NCBI GenBank assembly: GCA_024697225.1
Contig: JAILGA010000104.1
Span: forward strand, 1 to 64,000
DNA length: 64,000 nucleotides
Direction of reading: 5' to 3'
Source: Lachnospiraceae bacterium
Lineage (GTDB): Bacteria > Bacillota > Clostridia > Lachnospirales > Lachnospiraceae
A model generated the notes under the pieces. It had not been told where the DNA came from, did no database searches, and worked only from the letters and a program-made list of their open reading frames with translations. Both the position numbers and the translations under genes were made by a program. Shown piece by piece: positions 18,340 through 26,460 of the stretch (position 1 is the stretch's first letter; each line of letters starts with the position of its first letter).

Positions 18340-20712
18340 ATGTTTGACCTGATAAAAGCCCACCAGCTGAATATCATGCTTGTATTGTGCGGAGCCTGCG
18401 CCACGATAGCGCTTCTCCTCATCATAACACAGTTTATATCAAGAAGCAGAAAGACCATCCTCATACTGATGGAAGTTGTCGCCCTGCTGCTTTTGTGGTT
18501 TGACAGACTGGCTTATATCTACTCCGGAAATATGACCCAGAAAGGATATATCATGGTGAGGGTCAGCAATTTCTTCGTATTTTTCCTCACCTCAGCGATT
18601 GTGCTCGTTTTTACGGGATACATTGTGGATCTCCTGACCCACGAAGGCGGAATGAAAAAGGCTCCCAGAAGGCTCTACATAGTCGGATATGCAGCTGCCG
18701 CAGGAATGCTGATGTCTGCCATCTCCGCGTTCACGAACCTGTACTACTATTTTGACGGAGCAAACAGATATCACAGGGGAAACGGCTTTCTGATAGCCTA
18801 TATAGTGCCTGTCATCTGTCCGCTCATACAGCTCAGCGTCATTATCCACTACAGGAAAAAATTCAGCCGGCTGATCTTCGCCTCCCTGCTGCTTTACATC
18901 ATTGTACCTATAAGTTGCGGGATCCTGCAGATCTTTGCCTACGGAATATCAATAGTGAATATGTCAATGGTACTGGTGTCGGTATCGCTGTATGCCTTTA
19001 CTCACCTTGATATCAACGATGAGGTCAAGCGCGCTCACGAGATCGAGATGAACAACATCCTGGGCGAGAGAGTGCGTCTGCAGCGGCTTTTCGACCAGAC
19101 GGCCAACGCCTTTGTCTCGGCAGTTGAAAAAAAGGACGATTTCACAAAGGGTAATTCCGCCAGAGTTGCCGGATATGCTAAAAGGATCGCAGAGCTCTCG
19201 GGCAAGAGCGCTGATGACTGTGAAAAAGTATACTATGCCGCCCTTCTCCACGATGTCGGGATGATAGGCATACCTGACAGCGTCATAAAGAACGAAGGTG
19301 ATCCGGAAAAATGGGACTATGAGATGATCCGCCAAAAACCGATCATCGGCGCGGAAATATTATCAAGCATCACAGAATATCCCTATCTCAGCCAGGGTGC
19401 CAGGTACAGCCACGAGAGATACAACGGTACAGGCTATCCCGAAGGGCTTAAAGGAAATGATATACCGGAGATAGCACGGATCATAGGTGTTGCCGACGCC
19501 TATGTCACCGCGACTTCAAAAAAAAGATACCGCGACGCCAGACCTGATTTCGTGGTCAGGGAGATGCTCGTCAAGGGCGCGGGCGAGACCTTTGATCCTG
19601 ATTTTTCCAAATGCATGCTCAAGGCCATTGACGAGGACGTAAGCGAGGAAACGCGCAAACGCAGTGCCCCGCTCGAGACAGGTCTCGAATGCGGCGCATA
19701 CAGAGACACAGTATCCCTCGGCATCTTAGCTGATGAGTCAGAAAAAAGGATCAGTTTCAGATGCGGACCCTCAGATGATGCCAAAGGAACCTTCAGCGCG
19801 CCCTCGATCATTCTGTTCGACTCCTACGATGAGCGCGTTCATACCGGCGAAAAGGCCATTAAGGAATACAGTTATCTTGAGTACGGTGAGATCTGGTTTG
19901 ACGACAATATGATAAACAACCAGATGCGGAAAGCCGAGGTAAACATAATATCACGCGCCGGAAAGAACGCTTCCGGAGGCGACGGCCCCGCCGAATACGA
20001 GATCATCGCGGGCAAATACGAGGACCACATCAGGCTCAGGATGCAAGGACCGGCGATGTCAAAGGAACTCATCATCGTTTTGCCCGACAGTTCCAAATCG
20101 GCCTATATCGGGATCACGGGCGAGAATTGCAGCATTACGGACATCTCTGTCGAACCGACTGGTGTTACTCTTGGGCAGGGGGACATCCCGCGTATAGCCG
20201 AGGCAATAAGCTATACCGATCACCTCGAATCCGATATCAGCAACGTCCAGATCGATACGAACAGATCAGCCTCGACCGAGGGCATAAAACTGAACGACAG
20301 TTTAAGGATCAGTTTCCATACCATGAGCCTTCCCGGTGCAAGCTTCATATGGCACTGTCCCTATATAATCCTGTTTAACTCTGATGACGGCCTCGTCGGC
20401 GGCGAAAACTATATCGAACACAATGTGATCAAGCTAAACGGCGAGAGCGATAATCAGGATGATCCTGCCCGAAACAGATTCGTCATGAAGAAAAAAGACG
20501 ACTTCCCGGGCTGGGAAGCCTGGAAAGCCGCCAATAAAGAAGGTCTTGACTGCGAGGTCACCATAGACAGGATCGGCGACCGTGTGATCATAAAAACCGA
20601 GAATCTGGGCATCAGCATCGAGAGCATCACTACTCTTCCCGATAAAAACGGAAACGTATTTGTAGCGCTCAGCGGTGATCAGTGCGCACTGACCGATATC
20701 AGGATCAGCTGA
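18340..20712 (+). CDS. Multi-TM protein with degenerate HD-GYP domain and two C-terminal beta-sandwich-like repeats
   Basis: 7-8 TM N-terminus; HDVGM and YSHERYNGTGYPEG; internal homology APSIILFDSYDE / CPYIILFNSDDG and GENCSITDISV / GDQCALTDIRI. Confidence 0.85.
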   Translation: MFDLIKAHQLNIMLVLCGACATIALLLIITQFISRSRKTILILMEVVALLLLWFDRLAYIYSGNMTQKGYIMVRVSNFFVFFLTSAIVLVFTGYIVDLLTHEGGMKKAPRRLYIVGYAAAAGMLMSAISAFTNLYYYFDGANRYHRGNGFLIAYIVPVICPLIQLSVIIHYRKKFSRLIFASLLLYIIVPISCGILQIFAYGISIVNMSMVLVSVSLYAFTHLDINDEVKRAHEIEMNNILGERVRLQRLFDQTANAFVSAVEKKDDFTKGNSARVAGYAKRIAELSGKSADDCEKVYYAALLHDVGMIGIPDSVIKNEGDPEKWDYEMIRQKPIIGAEILSSITEYPYLSQGARYSHERYNGTGYPEGLKGNDIPEIARIIGVADAYVTATSKKRYRDARPDFVVREMLVKGAGETFDPDFSKCMLKAIDEDVSEETRKRSAPLETGLECGAYRDTVSLGILADESEKRISFRCGPSDDAKGTFSAPSIILFDSYDERVHTGEKAIKEYSYLEYGEIWFDDNMINNQMRKAEVNIISRAGKNASGGDGPAEYEIIAGKYEDHIRLRMQGPAMSKELIIVLPDSSKSAYIGITGENCSITDISVEPTGVTLGQGDIPRIAEAISYTDHLESDISNVQIDTNRSASTEGIKLNDSLRISFHTMSLPGASFIWHCPYIILFNSDDGLVGGENYIEHNVIKLNGESDNQDDPARNRFVMKKKDDFPGWEAWKAANKEGLDCEVTIDRIGDRVIIKTENLGISIESITTLPDKNGNVFVALSGDQCALTDIRIS

Positions 20713-20713
20713 T

Positions 20714-21454
20714 TCAGTCCTTCTTTCCTATATACCATAAGCCGCAGGCGCACAGAAGCGCTCCGCCTGCGACATTTCCCACAGTGACCACCAGGATGTT
20801 AACGATCGCGCCGGCAGCTGATATCTCCGCGCCGCCGTAAAGCCCTGCTGCCATCATACCGGCGGGGATAAAATACATATTCGCGATACAGTGTTCAAAA
20901 CCGCTGAGCACGAACGCAAAGGTGGGAAGAAACGCCGCAAGGACCTTTCCCGCCGTATTGTCCGCCCGTATCGCATTCCATACGGCTATGCATACAAGAA
21001 TATTGCAAAGTATGCCCCGCATCAGCATCTGAGGTACCGATAAGCCGCACTTGCTCACTGCCGTCGATATCATGGTCTCGCCCACAGCCCCTGAAAGCAG
21101 TCCGCCCGTTCCACCATAAACTGCAAGGAAAGCGACGAACAGGCTGCCCGCGAGATTCCCCAGATATACAAATATCCAGTTTTTCAGCATCTGCATCGGA
21201 CTTATGGCTTTGGTGCAGACGGCGTAGGCCAGCAGATTATTGCCCGTAAAGAGCTCCGCTCCGACGAGCACCACCATGACGAGTCCTATGGGAAAGACAG
21301 CCGCCTGCGCCACTCTGAGCGAAGTGTCCGCGCCCGCTATCTGCGAGCACAGCGCTCCGAAAGCGATGAAAGCGCCCGCAAATATCCCGCTCACAAAAAG
21401 CTTTGCGGCTGATTTTGAAACTTTGCCCTCTGCAACAGCGTTATAGGTATCCAC
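20714..21454 (-). CDS. Formate/nitrite transporter family (FNT) protein
   Basis: 6-TM FNT-like: SGIFAGAFIAFGA, GAELFTGNN, WIFVYLGNLAGS, GFEHCIANMYFIP. Confidence 0.93.
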   Translation of the reverse strand: MDTYNAVAEGKVSKSAAKLFVSGIFAGAFIAFGALCSQIAGADTSLRVAQAAVFPIGLVMVVLVGAELFTGNNLLAYAVCTKAISPMQMLKNWIFVYLGNLAGSLFVAFLAVYGGTGGLLSGAVGETMISTAVSKCGLSVPQMLMRGILCNILVCIAVWNAIRADNTAGKVLAAFLPTFAFVLSGFEHCIANMYFIPAGMMAAGLYGGAEISAAGAIVNILVVTVGNVAGGALLCACGLWYIGKKD

Positions 21455-21472
21455 GCCTCATCCTGCCCTTTC

Positions 21473-22123
21473 TTACTTCGTGCCGAAGATCCTGTCGCCC
21501 GCGTCACCGAGGCCGGGACAGATATAGGCGTTCTCATTCAGCTCACGGTCAAGATGCCCCACGTAGATCTGGACATCGGGGTGCGTTCTGTGCAGGTTCT
21601 CAAGTCCCTCGGGTGCTGCTATTATGCACATAAACTTGATCCGGACGCCGCCCTTCTCCTTAATGAATCTGATGGAATCGACAGCCGATCCGCCTGTCGC
21701 AAGCATCGGGTCGGTCACGATGATGATGCGCTCGTTGATGGGATCCGGAAGCTTGCAGTAGTAGCTGTGCGGCTTGTGTGTATCGGGATCGCGGTACATT
21801 CCGATATGACCGACCTTAGCCGTAGGAAGAAGGCTCAGAATGCCCTCAGTCATCCCCAGTCCGGCTCGCAGGATCGGCACCACGGCCTGCTTGCGTCCCG
21901 CTATCACAGGAGCCATAGTCTTTTCTATGGGCGTCTCCACCTCTATCTCTTTTGTCTCGAGGTCGCGGAGCGCCTCATATCCCATCAGCATCGCGATCTC
22001 GCTGGCGATCTGTCTGAATTCCGCAGTGCCCGTATTCTTATCCCTGAGGCGCGTTATCTTGTGCTGAATGAGCGGGTGATCAAGTATAAAAACGTTCTCT
22101 TCTTTTGTGAAATCCATATGCAC
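21473..22123 (-). CDS. upp: Uracil phosphoribosyltransferase
   Basis: [26 protein letters not shown] motif, C-terminal [14 protein letters not shown]. Confidence 0.97.
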   Translation of the reverse strand: MHMDFTKEENVFILDHPLIQHKITRLRDKNTGTAEFRQIASEIAMLMGYEALRDLETKEIEVETPIEKTMAPVIAGRKQAVVPILRAGLGMTEGILSLLPTAKVGHIGMYRDPDTHKPHSYYCKLPDPINERIIIVTDPMLATGGSAVDSIRFIKEKGGVRIKFMCIIAAPEGLENLHRTHPDVQIYVGHLDRELNENAYICPGLGDAGDRIFGTK

Positions 22124-22162
22124 CTCCTGCTGATCTCGCGTTTTATTATTGTCAGTTCTTTC

Positions 22163-23542
22163 TTACTTGTCATCGTGAGTGTTGAAGTTCAGGCCTCTGT
22201 TCTTGTCCGCCTGGGGATTTGAGCCGAACTCATAATCCTTGCCGGGCAGAATTGCGTTCAGGACGATGCCCGCGATGGCTGCGATGGCGAGAGCTGTCAG
22301 AGTGACAGATGTTCCGCCTATCTCAAAAGTGATGCCATTGGAGAATCCGAGGCCACAGACAAGGATAACAGCGGCGATGATGAGATTTCGCGACTTGGTG
22401 AAATCAACATGATTCTCAATGACATTCCGCACGCCTATAGCGGAGATCATACCGTAGAGGATGAAGCTTATTCCGCCGACTATGGCCGAAGGCATCGTTC
22501 CGATAAGCTGAGCCACCTTGGGGATGAAGCTTAAGACCACCGCGTAGACAGCAGCGATGCGGACAACCTTGGGATCATATACCTTTGAGAGTTCAAGGAC
22601 ACCGGTATTCTCGCCGTAGGTTGTATTCGCGGGTCCGCCGAAGAGAGCCGCGATGGAGGTCGCAAGACCGTCGCCGAGGAGCGACCTGTGAAGGCCGGGA
22701 TCCTCAATGAAGTTCCTGCCCGTCGTGGCGGAGATGGCGGAGATATCGCCGATGTGCTCCATCATTGTGGCCAGCGCGATGGGCGCCATGACCAGTATCG
22801 CGGTTATATCAAACTTTGCGAGGAAGAACTGCGGAAGTCCGACGATACCCGCCTGAGCTATGGGCTCAAAGTTGAGGATCGCGCTGCCGTCGGCGTTGGT
22901 GATGCCGATGGCGTTAAAGATCAGCGCGCATACATAAGATATCACGACACCCATAAGGATCGGGATGATCTTGAACATCCCCTTGCCCCATATGTTGAAG
23001 ATGACAACCACCGCGAGGGCGATGAGGGCGAGAGGCCAGCACATCGACGCGTTGGATACCGCGGAGGGCGCGAGACTCAATCCTATGCATATGATGATCG
23101 GACCCGTCACGACGGGCGGCAGGAATCTCATCACTCGCTTGATGCCGACCAGTTTTATAATGCCCGCGAGAACCAGATACAGAAGACCCGCGATCACTAT
23201 GCCGCCGCACGCGTAGGGAAGTTTTTCCGCGGGGTTCATGAATTTGAATTTGCCGGTATCAAGTCCCGCGATCGTCGCGAATCCTCCCAGAAACGCAAAA
23301 GAAGATCCCAGAAACGCGGGGACCTTCAACTTTGTACATAAATGGAAAAACAACGTGCCCACGCCGGCGAAAAACAGTGTGACCTGCACGGACAGAACCT
23401 CCTGTCCGAAATAGGAGTTCACCAGTATCGGCACAAGTATCGTCGCGCCGAACATGGCGAACATATGCTGTACGCCAAGCAACAGCATTCGCCCGGTACC
23501 CAGTTCCTTTGCATCGTAAATTGCCTTTTTCTCTTCGCTCAT
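22163..23542 (-). CDS. uraA: Uracil permease (NCS2 family)
   Basis: NCS2 motifs (QHMFAMFGATILVPIL, GGPANTTYGENTGVLELSKVYDP); SD GAGGAGG before MSEEKK (track ORF to 23590); adjacent to upp. Confidence 0.93.
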   Translation of the reverse strand: MSEEKKAIYDAKELGTGRMLLLGVQHMFAMFGATILVPILVNSYFGQEVLSVQVTLFFAGVGTLFFHLCTKLKVPAFLGSSFAFLGGFATIAGLDTGKFKFMNPAEKLPYACGGIVIAGLLYLVLAGIIKLVGIKRVMRFLPPVVTGPIIICIGLSLAPSAVSNASMCWPLALIALAVVVIFNIWGKGMFKIIPILMGVVISYVCALIFNAIGITNADGSAILNFEPIAQAGIVGLPQFFLAKFDITAILVMAPIALATMMEHIGDISAISATTGRNFIEDPGLHRSLLGDGLATSIAALFGGPANTTYGENTGVLELSKVYDPKVVRIAAVYAVVLSFIPKVAQLIGTMPSAIVGGISFILYGMISAIGVRNVIENHVDFTKSRNLIIAAVILVCGLGFSNGITFEIGGTSVTLTALAIAAIAGIVLNAILPGKDYEFGSNPQADKNRGLNFNTHDDK

Positions 23543-23660
23543 CGTAACCTCCTCGAGAATTGTTAACAAACCCGATAAATAATACCACATTTACATATCA
23601 GTGAAAAGAAAAATACAACATCTTGTTTTATTTTCTGTTAATAAAGTTTATAAAATGTTA

Positions 23661-23687
23661 TTAGCACTCACTCTTGACGAGTGCTAA
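23661..23687. promoter_or_regulatory. CIRCE element (HrcA operator)
   Basis: Perfect TTAGCACTC-N9-GAGTGCTAA. Confidence 0.97.
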
Positions 23688-23702
23688 TAATCGTGCTATA
23701 TT
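23674..23702 (+). promoter_or_regulatory. Sigma-A promoter of hsp20
   Basis: TTGACG-N17-TATATT; -35 lies inside the CIRCE element. Confidence 0.8.
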
Positions 23703-23787
23703 TGTCATAGAACAAAGGAACAGAGAAACAAAACTCCGTCCCCTTGCCCGGTGACAAAGAGTTATGTTTTTGAAAAGGAGGTGTATT

Positions 23788-24246
23788 ATGTTAGTACCCA
23801 GCATTTTTGGAGAGAACCTGTTTGACGAGTTTTTTGATTTTCCGGCATTACCGGATCTCGGAAGGGACATGGACCGCACAGAGAGAAAGCTCTACGGACG
23901 CCACCCCGACAGGCTGATGAAGACAGATGTCCATGAACACGAGGATCACTTCGAGGTTGACATCGATCTTCCCGGATTTAAGAAGGAAGATATCACACTG
24001 GAGCTGAATCAGGGCTATCTTACAGTCAGTGCCACAAAGTCTGTAGACAATGATGAGAAGGAAAAGGGCAAACTGATCCGCCAGGAGCGCTATTCGGGTT
24101 CCATGCAGAGAAGCTTCTACATAGGTGAGAACATCACCGAGGAAGACATTAAGGCCGCCTTCAGACACGGCGTACTCAGCCTGAACATCCCCAGGAACAA
24201 GCAGGCTGCGATCCCCGAGAAAAAGACTATTGCCATCGAGGGATGA
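23788..24246 (+). CDS. Hsp20/alpha-crystallin small heat-shock protein
   Basis: ACD motifs (VDIDLPGFKKEDITLEL, GVLSLNIPR); SD AAAGGAGG; CIRCE upstream. Confidence 0.96.
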   Translation: MLVPSIFGENLFDEFFDFPALPDLGRDMDRTERKLYGRHPDRLMKTDVHEHEDHFEVDIDLPGFKKEDITLELNQGYLTVSATKSVDNDEKEKGKLIRQERYSGSMQRSFYIGENITEEDIKAAFRHGVLSLNIPRNKQAAIPEKKTIAIEG

Positions 24247-24299
24247 TGTCTGAAACTCCCCGTCCGGAGCAGGTTCCGGCGGGCGCATGATCTAAGAAA

Positions 24300-24335
24300 C
24301 CGGCGCATGGCTGATCTATGTCAGCCATGCGCCGG
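24300..24335 (+). terminator. Rho-independent terminator of hsp20
   Basis: 15-bp perfect stem CCGGCGCATGGCTGA/TCAGCCATGCGCCGG then ACTTTTTG. Confidence 0.93.
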
Positions 24336-24368
24336 ACTTTTTGTGTATTGCGATATCCTGATCAGATA

Positions 24369-25082
24369 CTATACTGCCGCAGAATTGCCGTTTGTCTCCC
24401 TGATTGCCTGATACAGTGCGGCATCGGCATTATGATAGTAGGGATTTCCATAGAACAGACCTACGAGGCCAAGTGTAATGAGAGAAAGAAATCCCCAGCC
24501 GATAAAGGAAAGATCGAAGACAAAGCATTTCCACTTCTGCCCCTTCATCATCATCCTCGAGCGCTTCAGCGCATCACCGATGCTCACAGCGGGATCCTCC
24601 GAAACGATATAGGGCACCAGGCGGTAAGAATAACACATGATGATACCGGGTATGAATAATAGGATGAATCCGATCGCTATGAAGATATCCCGGACAAAGA
24701 GTGCTACCGCCGCGGTGATGTAATTGTTTTTAAAGCAGTGAATCCACTCGCTGATCTTTGCGTTCTCCGACTGATTCACGAGGAAGAACCTGTTGCAGCC
24801 CGCCTCAAGAGGATTCAGGACAAAAATGTTGATGATGAAACTGACTACCATCGCAACACCCAGGATACCTCCGACAATGGCCAGTATGGTGACGGCATCG
24901 GGCGAATTCATGATGTCGCTCATGACCGCGTTCAATCCGCCTTCATCATCGGCGCCGCTCTTATAGGCAGCACTCGACGATGCAAAAAAGATCATATAGA
25001 TCAGCGCCGTCAGAACGCTCTTCCAATAGTTCCTTCTAAGGCATGCCTTTCCCTTTTCCTTTATTGCTCTTCTATTCCACAT
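24369..25082 (-). CDS. DUF975-like multi-TM membrane protein
   Basis: MWNRRAIKEKGKACLRRNYWKSVLTALI N-terminus and TM pattern typical of DUF975. Confidence 0.8.
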   Translation of the reverse strand: MWNRRAIKEKGKACLRRNYWKSVLTALIYMIFFASSSAAYKSGADDEGGLNAVMSDIMNSPDAVTILAIVGGILGVAMVVSFIINIFVLNPLEAGCNRFFLVNQSENAKISEWIHCFKNNYITAAVALFVRDIFIAIGFILLFIPGIIMCYSYRLVPYIVSEDPAVSIGDALKRSRMMMKGQKWKCFVFDLSFIGWGFLSLITLGLVGLFYGNPYYHNADAALYQAIRETNGNSAAV

Positions 25083-25246
25083 TTTTTGTGTACCTCCATG
25101 GTATATGTAGTAATATTGACATCCTATAGATTACATACAATAACACATGTTGTCAAATAAAATTGAAAATATACACTAATATTTGTAATTTTTTGTTTTG
25201 ATTTTTCGTATGTTATTGTATAATTACTTTATATGGTCTGAAAGGA

Positions 25247-25660
25247 ATGCATATGAAAAAACTCAACATTGAAGCAAAAACTGAAAATCTTGACCAGGTT
25301 CTGGCATTTGTCGAAGAACAGCTTGACGAGCTGGACTGTCCGCCCGCCAAGAGCATTCAGATAAGCGTGGCTGTTGAGGAGGTATTCGTAAATATCTCCA
25401 ACTATGCGTACTCACCTTCTGTAGGTCAGGCGGAGATCTTCTTTGATCACACGGACGACAGCAAGGAAATGATAATGACCTTTACTGACAGCGGTGTACC
25501 TTTTAATCCGCTTGAAAGAGAGGATCCTGATGTCACGCTTCCCGCCGAGCAGAGACAGATCGGGGGACTGGGCATCTTTATGGTCAAAAAGAGCATGGAC
25601 GACGTTAAATACGAATATAAGGACGGCAAGAACATACTGACCATACGCAAGTTTCTGTGA
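25247..25660 (+). CDS. Anti-sigma regulatory factor-like ATPase (RsbW/SpoIIAB-type HATPase_c)
   Basis: SVAVEEVFVNISNYAY N-box, DSGVPFNPL, GGLGIFMVKKSMDDVKYEY. Start may be 25253. Confidence 0.88.
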   Translation: MHMKKLNIEAKTENLDQVLAFVEEQLDELDCPPAKSIQISVAVEEVFVNISNYAYSPSVGQAEIFFDHTDDSKEMIMTFTDSGVPFNPLEREDPDVTLPAEQRQIGGLGIFMVKKSMDDVKYEYKDGKNILTIRKFL

Positions 25661-25731
25661 TATGAGCGGTTTTGACGAACAGGCCGTCAGACCGCGCAAA
25701 GAATAAATCATATTTGGGGGAGGGTATTCAC

Positions 25732-26130
25732 ATGGCATGTTTTATTGTTCCAACAGCAGAAGCAGTAATAGTAACAGCAGTTAAGAAGATCGAAAGGAAA
25801 AAGGAAGCAGCAGGTGCTCAGAGTCATGAAGTACAGGCTCACGAGGACAGAGTACCTCTTGCAAGGAAGCTCACCTGGCTCGCGAATATGCTCTGGGGCG
25901 GCGCTGTTCTTTTGGCTTTCGAGCACATCTGGCACGGGGAGGTAACTCTGTGGTTTCCTTTCCTCACAGCCATGAACGACGCTGAGGAAATGGCAACCAT
26001 GCTGCATGAGATGGCCACGGTCGGAGTATCTATGGCAGTTCTTATCAGTATTGTCTGGATCGGCATGTGCATCGCTGCCGATGCCATCGTAAGACGTCAT
26101 TCCTCAGAAACAGCGGAAAGCACAAGATAA
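25732..26130 (+). CDS. Small membrane protein, unknown function
   Basis: ORF MACFIVPTAEAVIVTAVKK... with two TM segments; SD GGGGGAGG upstream (track ORF from 25672). Confidence 0.75.
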   Translation: MACFIVPTAEAVIVTAVKKIERKKEAAGAQSHEVQAHEDRVPLARKLTWLANMLWGGAVLLAFEHIWHGEVTLWFPFLTAMNDAEEMATMLHEMATVGVSMAVLISIVWIGMCIAADAIVRRHSSETAESTR

Positions 26131-26142
26131 GGAGATATCTGC

Positions 26143-26457
26143 ATGACATTACTTATCACTGTTTTTGCCGCTGTTATCGCGACAGTAAAGTGGTATACAA
26201 GAAAAGACGACACCATGATGCTTGGCATCCTCTGCTTCCTGTACTGGGGTGCCTCCATCATGTGGCTGGTGGATGCGGTATTTGAGTATATGGAGCTCGG
26301 TGCGGAGTATTTCACGCCGGCTGCAGAAGACATGCTCAATGACACATTCCTTGGGCTGTCCGTCGTGGCACTTGGCCTTGTTATCTGGCTCGTGAGGCTT
26401 CTCATTGCGGATCCCCGCGGTGTGATCCATAAGGCACTCACAAGAAAGCAGGCCTGA
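26143..26457 (+). CDS. Small three-TM membrane protein, unknown function
   Basis: ORF 12 nt after the preceding gene; AAGGAG SD. Confidence 0.75.
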   Translation: MTLLITVFAAVIATVKWYTRKDDTMMLGILCFLYWGASIMWLVDAVFEYMELGAEYFTPAAEDMLNDTFLGLSVVALGLVIWLVRLLIADPRGVIHKALTRKQA

Positions 26458-26460
26458 ATT

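Noticed and set aside
23543-23660. Purine/pyrimidine riboswitch or PyrR leader for uraA-upp
   Set aside because: The ~118-nt region is AT-rich with no recognisable aptamer core; cannot be supported by eye.
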